A stretch of DNA of 64,000 nt from positions 218,248,484 through 218,312,483 of the forward strand of contig CAXKWD010000001.1 in the NCBI GenBank assembly GCA_964059195.1. Reading direction: 5' to 3'. The notes beneath the pieces are model-generated. The model did not search any database. It saw only the letters and a program-made list of their open reading frames with translations, and had not been told where the DNA came from. Source of the stretch: Ectobius pallidus. Its lineage: Eukaryota; Arthropoda; Insecta; Blattodea; Ectobiidae. Positions 34,430 through 44,720 of the stretch are shown here, in pieces. The first letter of the stretch is position 1. The number at the start of each line of letters is the position of its first letter. The translations under genes and the position numbers were made by a program.

Positions 34430-34655
34430 GTTCACAGGTTTCTTTGGAACTGCATAATCGATTCTGATATAGTTTTCCCAGGGGCGCTTTCTAATCGTAG
34501 AATGTACTCTGAAGCCGGAATTTTAGCTGTTTCATTAATATTATTAATGGCTTATTCTTGAGTTTTGTCCATTCTGTAGCGATAATCTTAATGATTTATA
34601 TATAGCGTAGAGCTTTATCACTGGTACTCACTACTAAATTGCGGTATTTTGTTAC

Positions 34656-34702
34656 CTGTTGGAGCGCTTTCAACCGCATGGAGCGGCCATCTTCAGCAAC
34701 TG
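34656..34702 (-). ncRNA. Hammerhead ribozyme motif, left end of PLE 1
   Basis: Exact inverse of the 47-nt motif at 36267-36313, in the opposite orientation at the other end. Confidence 0.8.
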
Positions 34703-35400
34703 ACTTCCGTGGTGTTGTTGTTGTTGTTGTTGTTGGGAAGACATTTCTGGATAACTGTATCGTACAGCGCGTGCGATTTGAATTGTAACTGTTCGTTTAG
34801 GATGTTGGTGTTGTCTTGTGTGGTGTGTCTGTATATTTCATATTGTTCGAGTGTGTTGAGTGTGTGACCTTTGTGGTTAATGTGTAGGATTTCCATGTCT
34901 GTATTGATGTCTGCGTATTCGTGTCCTGTGGTTATTATATGGTTTGCATAGGCAGAGTCTGTGTTTTGTTTGAGAGCTCGTATGTGTTCTGTGTATCGTG
35001 TTTTGAAACTTCGGCCTGTTTGTCTTATGTAGAATTTTGGGCAGTCGTTGCATTTTAGTTTGTAGACTCCTGGGTTGTTGTATTTGTTTGTGTGTTGTTT
35101 GTTGTCTGTGGGTTGTATTTTGTTGATTGTTTTGTTCTTTGTTCTGAATGCTATTTTGTATCCTTGTTTTCTGAACTGTTGGGCGATTTTCTGTGTATGT
35201 GTGTTGAAGTATGTGAGTGTGATGTATTTGTCTTTTTTCTTTTCTGTGTTTTGGTCATTTTTCTTTGTTCTGATTTTGTGTAGTAGGTTGTCAATGACTG
35301 TGTGGTTGTAGCCATTGGTAATGGCTAAGTGTTTTATGGTGTTAAGTTCTTCTTTGTGGTCTTCAGCGGATAGTGGTGTGTTTTCAAGTCTGTGGAGCAT
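34693..35400 (-). pseudogene. Penelope GIY-YIG endonuclease, inverse arm copy
   Basis: A minus-strand frame of 235 codons identical in peptide to the C-terminal part of the plus-strand copy, including YIR in place of YIG, but with three more Asn codons. It is cut at its 5' end at about 35406. Confidence 0.85.
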
Positions 35401-35407
35401 GGATACA

Positions 35408-36276
35408 CAGCAGAATTTGAAATAAACAAAACCCTCAATTTCCTAGATTTCACTATCACAAAAGACAGCACACAGAAACATAAATTCAAAATATACAGAA
35501 AACCCACAATGACAGACACACTGATACACAACAGCTCCAACCACCCAACACAACACAAACATGCTGCATTCCGATCCATGCTCCACAGACTTGAAAACAC
35601 ACCACTATCCGCTGAAGACCACAAAGAAGAACTTAACACCATAAAACACTTAGCCATTACCAATGGCTACAACCACACAGTCATTGACAACCTACTACAC
35701 AAAATCAGAACAAAGAAAAATGACCAAAACACAGAAAAGAAAAAAGACAAATACATCACACTCACATACTTCAACACACATACACAGAAAATCGCCCAAC
35801 AGTTCAGAAAACAAGGATACAAAATAGCATTCAGAACAAAGAACAAAACAATCAACAAAATACAACCCACAGACAACAAACAACACACAAACAAATACAA
35901 CAACCCAGGAGTCTACAAACTAAAATGCAACGACTGCCCAAAATTCTACATAAGACAAACAGGCCGAAGTTTCAAAACACGATACACAGAACACATACGA
36001 GCTCTCAAACAAAACACAGACTCTGCCTATGCAAACCATATAATAACCACAGGACACGAATACGCAGACATCAATACAGACATGGAAATCCTACACATTA
36101 ACCACAAAGGTCACACACTCAACACACTCGAACAATATGAAATATACAGACACACCACACAAGACAACACCAACATCCTAAACGAACAGTTACAATTCAA
36201 ATCGCACGCGCTGTACGATACAGTTATCCAGAAATGTCTTCCCAACAACAACAACACCACGGAAGTCAGTTGCTGA
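35408..36276 (+). pseudogene. Penelope RT thumb-linker plus GIY-YIG endonuclease
   Basis: About 290 codons on the right arm. It opens within the RT end (LNFLDFTITKD, then IYRKPTMTD), followed by a Lys/Asn-rich linker and the endonuclease (GVYKLKCNDCPKFYIRQTGR near 35910-35965, then RYTEH and ANHIITTGH), ending at a TGA at 36274-36276. The second motif reads YIR where YIG is expected, which would probably harm catalysis. The RT palm is missing, so the copy cannot act alone. Strongly A-rich codon use on this strand. Confidence 0.85.
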
Positions 36277-36313
36277 AGATGGCCGCTCCATGCGGTTGAA
36301 AGCGCTCCAACAG
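36267..36313 (+). ncRNA. Hammerhead ribozyme motif, right end of PLE 1
   Basis: Stem I CAGTTG/CAACAG (5 of 6 pairs), core CTGAAGA at 36273-36279, stem II GGCCGC/GCGGTT with loop TCCAT, GAAA at 36298-36301, self-complementary AGCGCT and C at 36307 as the expected cleavage base. Hammerheads are established features of Penelope-like elements. Confidence 0.8.
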
Positions 36314-36570
36314 GTAACAAAATACCGCAATTTAGTAGTGAGTACCAGTGATAAAGCTCTACGCTATATATAAATCATTAATGGCTTAGTTTATGAATGA
36401 TTCGCGTGCAAGTGTTAATAAATATAATGCTTTAATAATTATTATACTCTTAATTTTTAAATGAATTACAGTGGGCGAAGCCACGGGCACCTCCTAGTAG
36501 TAAATATAAAACAAGCAGGAAAGTTTATATCTGGCATTAAAAAAAAGAAATCCTTGATTTAATGGGTTAT

Positions 36571-36627
36571 GACTAGGGCCCGGATTTTTAGATTTTTATA
36601 AACCCTATATTAATTTTTCCTTTTACA
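36571..36627 (+). mobile_element. hAT terminal fragment
   Basis: TAGGGCCCGGATTTTTAG matches the end of the hAT element at 19685. No partner end was found, so it is truncated. Confidence 0.4.
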
Positions 36628-37088
36628 TAGTCTGAGAGTGTTCGAAAAGAGGGTGCTTAGGAAAATATTTGGGCCCAAGAGGGATGAAAATGGGGACTGG
36701 AGAAAACTGCATAGCGATGAGCTTCATAACCTGTAGTCTTCACCAGATATAGTAAGGGTATTTAAATCACGAAGGATGAAGTGGGCTGGACATGTTGTGC
36801 GCATGGGGGAGGAAAGACATATCTCAAAAGTATTGACTGGGAGACCCAAAGGGTAAAGACCACATGGAAGACCTAGACGTAGGTGGGAGGCTAATATTAG
36901 GATGGATTTAAGGGAAGGAGGACTTGTGGGGGATGATTGGATGGAATTAGCACAGGATAGGGTTGAATGGCGGGCTCAGGTAAGCGCAGCAATGAACCTT
37001 TAAGTTCCATAAAATAGATAATATTCCTTTAGCTTGCTGAGAAATTGTCTATTGCCATTGAGTAAGTAAGTAAGTAAGTAAGTAAGTT
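36628..37088 (+). mobile_element. RTE-like LINE 3' fragment with (GTAA)n tail
   Basis: The plus strand encodes VFKSRRMKWAGHVVRMGEE and RPRRRWEANIRMDLREGG, the C-terminal tail of an RTE-type reverse transcriptase with stops and frameshifts. After about 40 bp it ends in a (GTAA)n tract at 37062-37087. 5'-truncated. Confidence 0.75.
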
Positions 37089-37548
37089 TATTAATTTCTT
37101 AAACATATTGAAATTGTTTTATTTTTTTACCATTGTAAGACAAGTTTTTTAAAGTTTCACTTTAATCAATGCAATAAACACATTGAAAATATATGTTAAT
37201 TAATTTTAGTTTTACTTAGGATTCCATTGCTCTGAACATTTTTTGCTTATTTTCAAGAGTTATAGTTTATAGAACACAATTATTTTAGTATTACTTCTGT
37301 CATTTCTAACTCCCTTCTCGTAAACTCAACATTTTTCAACCACTTTTAGAATACTCACTTTCGGTGAAACCTGCAAATGTAAGCTTCTTAAAAATGCCTC
37401 TAATTTACTTCTAAAGAAGCCGGGGATTTCAATTCATTAACGATTTCCTTTACCAGGACAATGAGGTACGAAGTGAGAAAATTATAAAATGTGATGCTAC
37501 ATTTACTCTTACAACTTGACTGTACTGGCAACAACAAGCAACACAATT

Positions 37549-38093
37549 TTTTTTTTCCTATTAATATTTTAAACTTTATTATACAACAAGTATATTACAA
37601 TTGAGATGAGATTTAACAATTGCATATACATAAAAATGCATATACTTTAAACATGTTGCAAGGTCTCAGTCCACTGACTGTCCTTACTAATAAAGTAGAT
37701 AGTCTAATCGTCAAGTAGGTCTGTATGTCGTTTACGTTTTAACACAACCATAGTTGTGTTGTGGTGGCATCTGGAATCTGGATGAGCAGTTCATTTTGGC
37801 AGGAAGGAATGTTGAAGTCTATTGTAGCTGTTGTGTAGAATGGAGTCGACTTTAATGATTTGCAGATTGTGATGGAGGGTGTCATTGCAAACGTACCAAC
37901 GTGCGTCCGCTACTAACCTTAGAACTCGGTTCTGGATAGTTTGAATTCTTTTCACTTGTGAGTCTGAAGCTGAACCCCAGATAACGCATCCATACATCCA
38001 CATAGGTTTTATAATATAGTAGTACATCAATCTCTTGATGTGTAATGGTAATGTACTTTTAAGTAAATGCTTATTAAAACTATGTAACTTCAA
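37549..38093 (-). mobile_element. Jockey-like LINE 3' fragment
   Basis: On the minus strand 38093-37791 encodes the end of a Jockey-type RT (KPMWMYGCVIWGSASDSQV, IQTIQNRVLRLVADARWYV, then the TLH region). The 3' end is marked by a poly-A (T9 at 37549-37557 on the plus strand). The frame is interrupted upstream by the tRNA palindrome at 38094-38523, and homology may continue beyond it in decayed form. Confidence 0.75.
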
Positions 38094-38119
38094 GTAAGAA
38101 TCAGCTTGAAAAATTTCAT

Positions 38120-38189
38120 GTCATAACCGGGATTTGAACACGGAACTTCAGCTTAACGCGCTGATGCTCTACCATTGAGCTACCATGAC
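38120..38189 (-). tRNA. tRNA-Asn(GTT)-like core, left arm
   Basis: A 70-nt cloverleaf: acceptor GTCATGG/TTATGAC, D arm GCTCAATGGTAGAGC, anticodon stem TCAGC/GCTGA with loop GCGTTAA (GTT), T arm with one mismatch. C33 is abnormal. Probably tRNA-derived and non-functional. Confidence 0.45.
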
Positions 38190-38380
38190 AACATGCCAGT
38201 CTGACATCAAATTCCTCAACTGATTCAGAAGACAAGGCAAACCACAGGAGGTTTCTCTCCATTGAGAACACACATCCAAATGGCGTCCTACCCTTGTAGG
38301 TACTTTGAAGCCTAGTTATTATTTATATACTATTAATTAAGTGGAATCAGTTGAGGAATTTGATGTCAGACTGGCATGTT

Positions 38381-38450
38381 GTCATGGTAGCTCAATGGTA
38401 GAGCATCAGCGCGTTAAGCTGAAGATCCGTGTTCAAATCCCGGTTATGAC
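38381..38450 (+). tRNA. tRNA-Asn(GTT)-like core, right arm
   Basis: Inverse of 38120-38189 with minor differences (GAAGATCCGT against GAAGTTCCGT). Confidence 0.45.
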
Positions 38451-38536
38451 ATGAAATTTTTCAAGCTGATTCTTACTTGTATTAATATCCCAGACATGGA
38501 TTTAATGTCTATTTCCTTTCCTTTATGTAACTTCAA

Positions 38537-39163
38537 TGAAACAAAATTATAACTTTAAACAAATCAATTTCTTACGGAGCTTATGATGTTCACATTCATA
38601 AACACAATCCAAAGCCTCTTGAATTTTTGCAACACAAAATGGAGATATTTAAAATGTAATTTTTAGTAGAACAATAATCATTAGATTAAATTGGTCTTAC
38701 ATATTATTAGTTAAGTATTATATTGTATTTTAATTTTAAAAACACATTTAGCCATTTTCAGTTTTTAACGTCTTATTTTTTGGTTTTACGAGATTTGGAC
38801 TATGTGACTGCCATGGCTGTGAAACTAGCCTGCAAAAAAGACAAAAAAATGTCTGCGGTAAAAACGAAAAAAATGTGTCTTTGATTAACTTGGCTGTGCT
38901 CAATTCGAAAATGCATTTAGTTTTTCTCTATCACATCTGGTTAGTTGACAATTGTGAAAAATGTTATTTTGACATTTCGTATAATAAAATAACTGTATGC
39001 AGCTTTTGATACTGCATTTTGAATTTTTTTTTTTTTTTTTTGGGTAAGTGTTGTGATAGGTGATCTTAAGTAATTGAAGGGTTCAGAGCTATAGTGGGCC
39101 ATGTGTCATTAAAGAGAAGGAGAAATCAAGAAGTAAAGTTCAATGAAAACCATAGTTTAATTA
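38537..39163. other. Unassigned AT-rich sequence
   Basis: No feature beyond possible decayed Jockey sequence at the left and a T17 run at about 39026. Confidence 0.4.
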
Positions 39164-39171
39164 CTTATAAG

Positions 39172-39870
39172 TAGGGCAAGGCATTTAATGATAATAAAAT
39201 AGTAAAAAAATGCAAAATAGAAAATGCATTTGTGATCTAAAAATAGTGAAAAAATGACTCAAAATTAAAAAAAAAATTATCAATAAATTTACCTTTGTTA
39301 CTTATAATTAGTTTTTTCTTAAGTAATTCATTGCTAAAAACAGTTTATGATGGTGCGTTAATATGAATTTATATTATAAAACACTTATTTTGTTAGTAAA
39401 GAAGTACATTTATACTACTTGGACACCCTTAGCGAAAAAGAAATTCTTTTTGAACTGGCTTGCCCATCAAATTACCCCTAGCAAATATGTGCAATTTAAA
39501 AAGAATGAAAAAAATATTTATTGCTACAAGACAAACTGCTATGGTGTTTACAATAAATCTGAATAAAAATGAACTATGAACACTTGTCGGAAGTTCTCAA
39601 ATAAAAACAATTGTCTATTGTCTGAAAGTAATGATTTGTACATGGAAATGCTCCTCTCTATCTCCACTGAAACATGACCTAAAATGCCGAAAATGACCTA
39701 AAAATTTCCAAAAAAGACCTATCTCTTGAAAATGACGAAAAATGCAAATACAAGTTGCCCTAATTTAATCAATTATTTCATGATACACATTTATATATAT
39801 ATATATATATTCGAGCTATCTTTTAACATTCATATAAAAAAGATGCAAAATCATCAAATGCCTTGCCCTA
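39172..39870. mobile_element. hAT non-autonomous element
   Basis: Exact 8-bp TSDs CTTATAAG (39164-39171, 39871-39878). Terminal inverted repeats TAGGGCAAGGCATTTAATGA / TAGGGCAAGGCATTTGATGA. A (TA)n tract occurs at 39792-39810. No transposase. Confidence 0.88.
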
Positions 39871-40282
39871 CTTATAAGTAAAGTATTGCAATACCTGGAC
39901 ATGGACCACATTATTAAATACTTGATGCACAATTCAAAACCCTACCGCAAAGTGTCACTACCTCATTTTTGCTGCTAGTGGAAATGGCTCTGAGCCCATC
40001 AATTTTGGGTCACTGAATACGAATCTGTTGACCGTTTCTACTTATCACGTCACATTTTCTTGCAATAGGTACATCACAATGAGATATTTAAGTTATTGCA
40101 TAGACCAGCATATAAGATAAAAAGAACTGAAAAATTAGGATAATTTGATAAGCATATGTGAAGGAATACGTGTGTTATATAGTACGTATATTAACAGAAA
40201 ATATTACAGCAAATTCATCATGTCAACAGTCGGCATATTCCTTTATTTTTGTCAAATCATCTGAAGCCATACAAACACGCAG

Positions 40283-40560
40283 AACCGTCGTCGGTCGCGG
40301 TGGTGTAAGAGGTAGCATGCCCATCTCTAGATCCGAGTGTCGTGGGTTCAAACCCGGCTGCGATCGATAGATTTCTCAGGACATAAAAATCCTGGGCACG
40401 GAGTCCTAAGGGACGAACTTTTAAGTTAGGGGCCCATGTAGGAGATGTACGGCAAGTAAAAAAACTCAAAGCCTAAATTAGAGCCTCTGGACAAAATTTA
40501 TCGGCCCTTTCACGTCCTGTTCAGTTTCCTGTCACCCTGCTCTGTCTCGGAAAAAATGAC
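40283..40560 (+). repeat. tRNA-derived SINE
   Basis: The head has an A-box-like GGTGTAAGAGGTAGCATG and the B-box GGGTTCAAACCC. The body runs through GGCCCATGTAGGAGATGTACG to a CCTGTCACCCTGCTCTGTC segment. TSDs were not resolved. Confidence 0.65.
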
Positions 40561-40569
40561 TTTCTTATT

Positions 40570-40960
40570 TAGTCAATACCAATAGATAATTTCTAAGCAA
40601 GCTAAAGGAATATTATCTACTTTATGGAACCCGAAGGTTCATTGCCGCGCTTACCTGAGCCCGCCATTCAACCCTATTCTATGCTAACTCCATCCAACCG
40701 TCTCTCGCAAATACCACTTCCCTTAAATGTACTCTAATATTGTCCTCCCACCTACGTCTAGGTCTACCAAGTGGCCTTTTCCCTTCGGGTCTGCCAGTCA
40801 ATACTTTTGAGATATGTCTTTCCTCCCCCATTTCATCCTCCGTGATTTAATTACCCTTACTATATCCGGTGAAGAGTATAGGTTATGAAGCTCGTCGTTA
40901 TGCAGTTTTCTCCAGTCCCCGTTTTTATCTCTTTTACGTCCAAATGTTTTCTTAAGCACC
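40570..40960 (-). mobile_element. RTE-like LINE 3' fragment
   Basis: Reverse-strand copy of the same family as 14560-14935 and 36628-37010: DWRKLHND, ISKVLTGRPEG and the GRPR-type stretch, with frameshifts. Confidence 0.7.
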
Positions 40961-41344
40961 CTCGGAAAAATAAGCGTAACAAAATGAGTCTAGGTATTGA
41001 AACCTTCACTTGGAGGACCTATGCCCCCATCCAGGGGGGCTGTAAGGATGTACGAAATGAAACAACCGCTTCTACAACTTGCTTGCAGTTTTACCAGCCG
41101 GGCGAACCCATGGTTTACATGTTTTTCCATAGCCCCTACGATGACTTGTTCGACCCGAAATTTTAGAAAAATCTACCTATTGCAATCGATACCATGTCAT
41201 GATTTTCGAAAAATTCTTTCATATCTATACGTTTCATGCCTCCTTAAATACGAAACCACCGCCCGTTCAAAAAGATTTTTGTGATCTTTATATTGTATTG
41301 TATTGTATTGTATGTAGGCTATTTCATTTCTGCAATTGGGCAAA
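40961..41344 (+). other. Unidentified segment with an open frame
   Basis: A frame from 40985 to the TAG at 41164-41166 is less AT-biased than its surroundings (TFTWRTYAPIQGGCKDV, then GEPMVYMFFHSPYDDL). It could be an old exon, but no splice sites or family match are convincing. A (TTGTA)n repeat lies at 41290-41312. Confidence 0.3.
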
Positions 41345-41600
41345 TATAAATCTTTACACGCTAGAGGCCGTAATTTTGAAGATATTTGAACCAAATTTTA
41401 TTATGTTATTTCTAGGCCCAATAGTTCGGACAAGTTCGTTAATGAGCAAAATTTTCCCAAGGGGAGGGTCGGGGGAGGGGGTTGATATTTTGAAAAAAAA
41501 ATTACATCTCGGCCTCTATGAAGTATAGAGGGAAACTTTGTTTGAATAAATTAGAGTACTCCCTATGGAGTTCACAGTAACACCAACAATTCGGGGGTTT
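41345..41600 (-). repeat. Copy of the 4871-5276 MITE interior
   Basis: Reverse-complement match to about 4930-5155 (GGCCCAATAGTTCGGACAAG, CTCGGCC, GAGTACTCCCTAT). Terminal repeats are missing. Confidence 0.6.
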
Positions 41601-41893
41601 TGGGGGTACGAGTGGGGGATGGAAATTCGGAATTTTTGAAACCACGTCTTGTGGGGTATCGTTGAAAAGCTCTTGATGAGTACTTTACAAATCAACAACT
41701 GGTTTCTCGATAGCTCTCATATAAGGTGAGATTTAGCACTTCGAAGTCTACCTTAGCCTGTAGGCTCGCCTAAAGGGAATTTTTCTACTTCGGCGGGGAT
41801 TGAACTGTGTCAACATTAGATTTGGATGTCGCAAGGATGACACTTTCCTCGTCTGGGATACTAAATTTAAAATCTTATTCATACAAGAAGGAA

Positions 41894-42793
41894 CCCGTGC
41901 TGGGATGACCCGGGGGCTGGGAGCACCGGTGACCAGGGCTCTGTGTGCATGGGATGGCACAGAGTCGCCTCCTCTTAGGCTATCGGGCGGGTCCCGTAAG
42001 TTGCGAATGCGGGCCCCACACTGTGATGGTGTGGGGGTAGGAGGAATAAGCGTTTACGTGAATACTCCTTCCCGGACAGTTAGGGGCGCCATGTGTCGTA
42101 CTTCAGGGACATGGTGTTGGAGGGGATGCACCTTAGCCCTATCCTCGGTTCTCGAGGTAACAGGCGGGACCCCCTTTGTAGACTGAAGTACCAGTGAGGG
42201 TGATGCGTACTGGGGCATCTAGGATTCGGATGGGCGTGCTAAGCGATGTTATGGCGGGCAGGGCGCGCCGCCACTTAGCCTCTAGCCGTCAAAGGGTCAT
42301 CTCCACCTACAAGTGGTGTCTCCCCGTTTTTGCAGACGGAGCGCTGGCCTAGTCGACTGTTGCTGAAACAGTAGTCGGGACGGTATTGAGCCGGTCTGGG
42401 TTCCCTTAGGGGTCGTTCTCTTCGGAGGCGCCCGACCGGGGCCCAGGTCTTACCGTGTTTGGTGTCGGATTCGACGTGGTAGTGGTTCCCGTACTCAGGG
42501 TACGAGGAGGGGGGTCGTCGTGTGTGCGTGACCGGTACCATAGTAGGGGGAGGCATAGTCCAACGATCCCTGCCATGACTGGTGTCGGTGGCGTTACTAC
42601 GGCGATGCTCCCGACCTAGAGGGCGGGGAGGCCTAGGTGGTGCTGCTGGAGCCACCGAACGGATCCTACCCTACCCAAAACGCCCATCCTTAATCTCCGT
42701 GTCACATGGGCTATGCGTGAATCGCGAGGCGGCCTCGACAGGTGGATATCCCTACCAGGGAATTTACTCTGAATCTCTCTCTCTCTCTCTCTC
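41894..42793 (+). mobile_element. GC-rich retro-insertion with 15-bp TSD and (CT)n tail
   Basis: Flanked by the exact 15-bp direct repeat TCATACAAGAAGGAA (41879-41893, 42794-42808). It ends in (TC)n immediately before the right repeat. The 900-bp body is far more GC-rich than anything else in the window, with an abrupt change at each border. Long TSD plus simple-repeat tail indicate target-primed reverse transcription. Open frames on both strands show no known domain, so it may be a SINE-like element or the 3' UTR of an unrecognised LINE. Confidence 0.75.
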
Positions 42794-42808
42794 TCATACA
42801 AGAAGGAA

Positions 42809-43098
42809 AAGAGTTCCTGATGACGATGTAAATCGGTAAAGCATTTCCCTTAGGCAGTCACAGTGTGAGGTGAACACGGAAGATGAAGATGCTGACGTCC
42901 ATTGACGTAAATCCATAAATCTGCATTCAAAGAATTTCAAGAATCTCAAGTTGAAGGCTAAGGTCTTAATAGCTTTACGTTTCTGCGCAAGAACGTATTT
43001 CTTAAGTAGTAAAAGTTGCCTAATGATCAGTCTCTTAGGGAAGGGGGGGTCGAGGGGTCCGGACCCCCCGAAGTCAAAGCTTAAAATTCTGTTTTATT
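42809..43098. other. Unassigned flank
   Basis: Continuation of the target of the GC-rich insertion, then a G-rich stretch at 43040-43070. Nothing recognised. Confidence 0.4.
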
Positions 43099-44072
43099 AA
43101 GTGCCAGTATGGTACTTTACGAGATTGTGTGGGGGACGAAAAAATGTGTCTGTCCGTGTATCTGTACGCACCATAACTCAAATACGCTTTTTCGGATTTT
43201 CATGAAACTTGGAAAACACATTTATAATGTCCATGGGAAGAACTCTATTGATATTGAACCAAATCGGTTCACCGGTACCGGAGTAATGCCCAATTTAGTG
43301 CCTATTTTAATAGATTGTATCGGATTTCCATGAAATTTGGTATACTCATTTATGACGTCCATGAGAAGTACCCTATTGAATGTGAACCTAATCTGTTGCC
43401 CGGTACCGGAGTAAATCCCAATTTAGTGTCTATTTTAAAGGCGCAATAACTTAAATACGCTTTATCGGATTTTTATGAAACTTCGTATACGCATTTATAA
43501 TGTCCATGGGAAGACGTCTATTGATATTCGACCAAATCGGTTGGCCAGTAATAATGCCCAATTTAGTGCCTTTTATGTTAATATGTAAGAAGTCGCGATA
43601 ACTCAGACTTGCTTTACTGGATGTTCCTGAAACTTTGTATACCCATTTATAATTTACATGGGAAGTCGTCTACTGATATTGGACCAGATCGGTAGACCGG
43701 TACCGGAGTAAAACCCAATTTAGTGTCTATTTTAAAGACGCGGTAACTCAAATACGCTTTACCGGATTTTTATGAAACTTGGTATACACATTTATAATGT
43801 CCATGGGAAGAAGTCTATTGATATTGGACAAAATCGGTTGACCTGTTTTGGAGTAATGCTCAATTTGTACAGTTCAGCTGATGCTGGAAGATTTTAATCT
43901 GATTAAAAAAAACTAGACCTTTGTTCTTCCGTAAGCCCTGAATAATGAATAAACTTGGAGCTTAACTTGGAAATCAATTTAAAAAAACATTTTCTGCATA
44001 TCATAATTGCAGTCATAAGTGATTAAACATAAACATACTGGCACTTTTTTACATCAGTTAACCTGATTTTAT
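43099..44072 (+). mobile_element. Helentron-like (HINE) element
   Basis: Starts with AAGTGCCAGTATG (43099-43111) then GTCTGTCC words, then about five tandem copies of a ~145-150 bp unit (CCGGTACCGG, CCATGGGAAGA, TATCGGATTT). The inverse of the terminal repeat (44034-44046) lies about 25 bp inside the right end, followed by the hairpin ATCAG-TTAAC-CTGAT. Asymmetric inverted repeats, a terminal hairpin, a GTCY microsatellite and internal tandem repeats are the Helentron/DINE-1 plan. No coding capacity. Confidence 0.75.
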
Positions 44073-44494
44073 TAAAGCTGTATTTTGTCTAATATTTAAT
44101 TATTTTATTGAAAATAAAATACTGAACTTGTAAATGTAGGTATAAGTTATTATTTCCACTGTTCCATGTGTTAGTGAACTTTTCTTATAAATAGTAATAA
44201 GTGTTATACTTATAACTTAGGTAACGATTTCTTTTTTACCTAAGTTGGCATGTCTCGGAGTATGTTAAACAAATTTGGTAACTAGTTTTTCGGTGCTAAT
44301 ATTACGTAAAATGTGTTTTTTATTAGTTCAATATTTAAAAAATTTCCCCCATCTTTGGGGGGTTCTCCATACCTCCAAACCCCACGACAGTTTCGACCAT
44401 CCCCAAAATTTATTTTCTGGTTTCGCCACTGCTAATGGCTGGGGATCCTACTTTACGACAAATAAAAATTTTAAATTTGGTTACAAAATTTCGG

Positions 44495-44720
44495 ACTTAT
44501 TTTGCATAAAATCATACAATTCCAGAGACGTCTTATACTCTCATTCGGGAGGTCTCAGGTTCAAATCCCGTGGCCTGCCAATTTGACATGGGCTTTTTCA
44601 GGCGTAAAGGCAAATGCCGAATTGGATATTTACATACCGTGAATAATCCTCACCATTTCATCTGATATATATCCATTTAAATTAATATCAGTTGAAATTC
44701 ACTGACTCCATAAAATACAC
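44495..44720 (+). repeat. tRNA-derived SINE, 5'-shortened
   Basis: Same family as 61720-61965: B-box region GGTTCAAATCCCGTGGCC, then GTAAAGGCAAATGCCGAATTGG and an AATATCAGTTGAAAT tail region. The A-box half is diverged. Confidence 0.65.

Larger units (their letters stand above)
34555..36376 (+). mobile_element. Penelope-like element 1, near-perfect inverted arms
   Basis: Flanked by the 12-bp TSD ATTAATGGCTTA (34543-34554, 36377-36388) within a Helitron. The left arm (to about 35406) is an inverse copy of the right arm (from about 35573). The two encode identical peptides apart from the length of an Asn run (AAC repeat), so they are very young or gene-converted. Only 167 bp of single-copy sequence separates the arms. 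Both outer ends carry a hammerhead ribozyme. Confidence 0.9.
34430..36497 (+). mobile_element. Helitron 3' part split by Penelope element 1
   Basis: The left part (34430-34554) and right part (36377-36497) are contiguous Helitron sequence matching 19000-19187. The end is CTAG at 36494-36497 followed by T. The hairpin reads GTGG(G)C-GAA-GCCAC, a paired change from the CGCGG copy. Confidence 0.8.
38094..38523. mobile_element. Palindrome of tRNA-Asn-like units with 13-bp TSD
   Basis: Exact TSD TATGTAACTTCAA (38081-38093, 38524-38536) within a Jockey fragment. Two inverse arms of about 136 bp (38095-38231, 38342-38477), each with a tRNA-like core, surround about 110 bp of single-copy sequence. 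Same architecture as 23396-24294 but a different tRNA. Confidence 0.85.

Noticed and set aside
35075..35311. Hydrophobic small protein on the plus strand of Penelope element 1
   Set aside because: It is the antisense of the A-rich endonuclease ORF; the T/G-rich complement gives Phe/Leu/Cys-rich translations.
40997..41166. Ion-channel (pickpocket-like) exon
   Set aside because: The resemblance is too weak and no splice sites or neighbouring exons were found.
41800..42655. Protein genes in the GC-rich insertion
   Set aside because: Open frames on both strands follow from low stop frequency in GC-rich DNA; no domain is visible and the left frame crosses the insertion border.
43109..43333. Small conserved Cys-rich protein (VCPCICTHHNSNTLFRIFMKLG-type frames, also at 11604, 57190 and 60396)
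   Set aside because: The frames are translations of the GTCY microsatellite and tandem unit of Helentron-like elements, present in either orientation without selection for frame.
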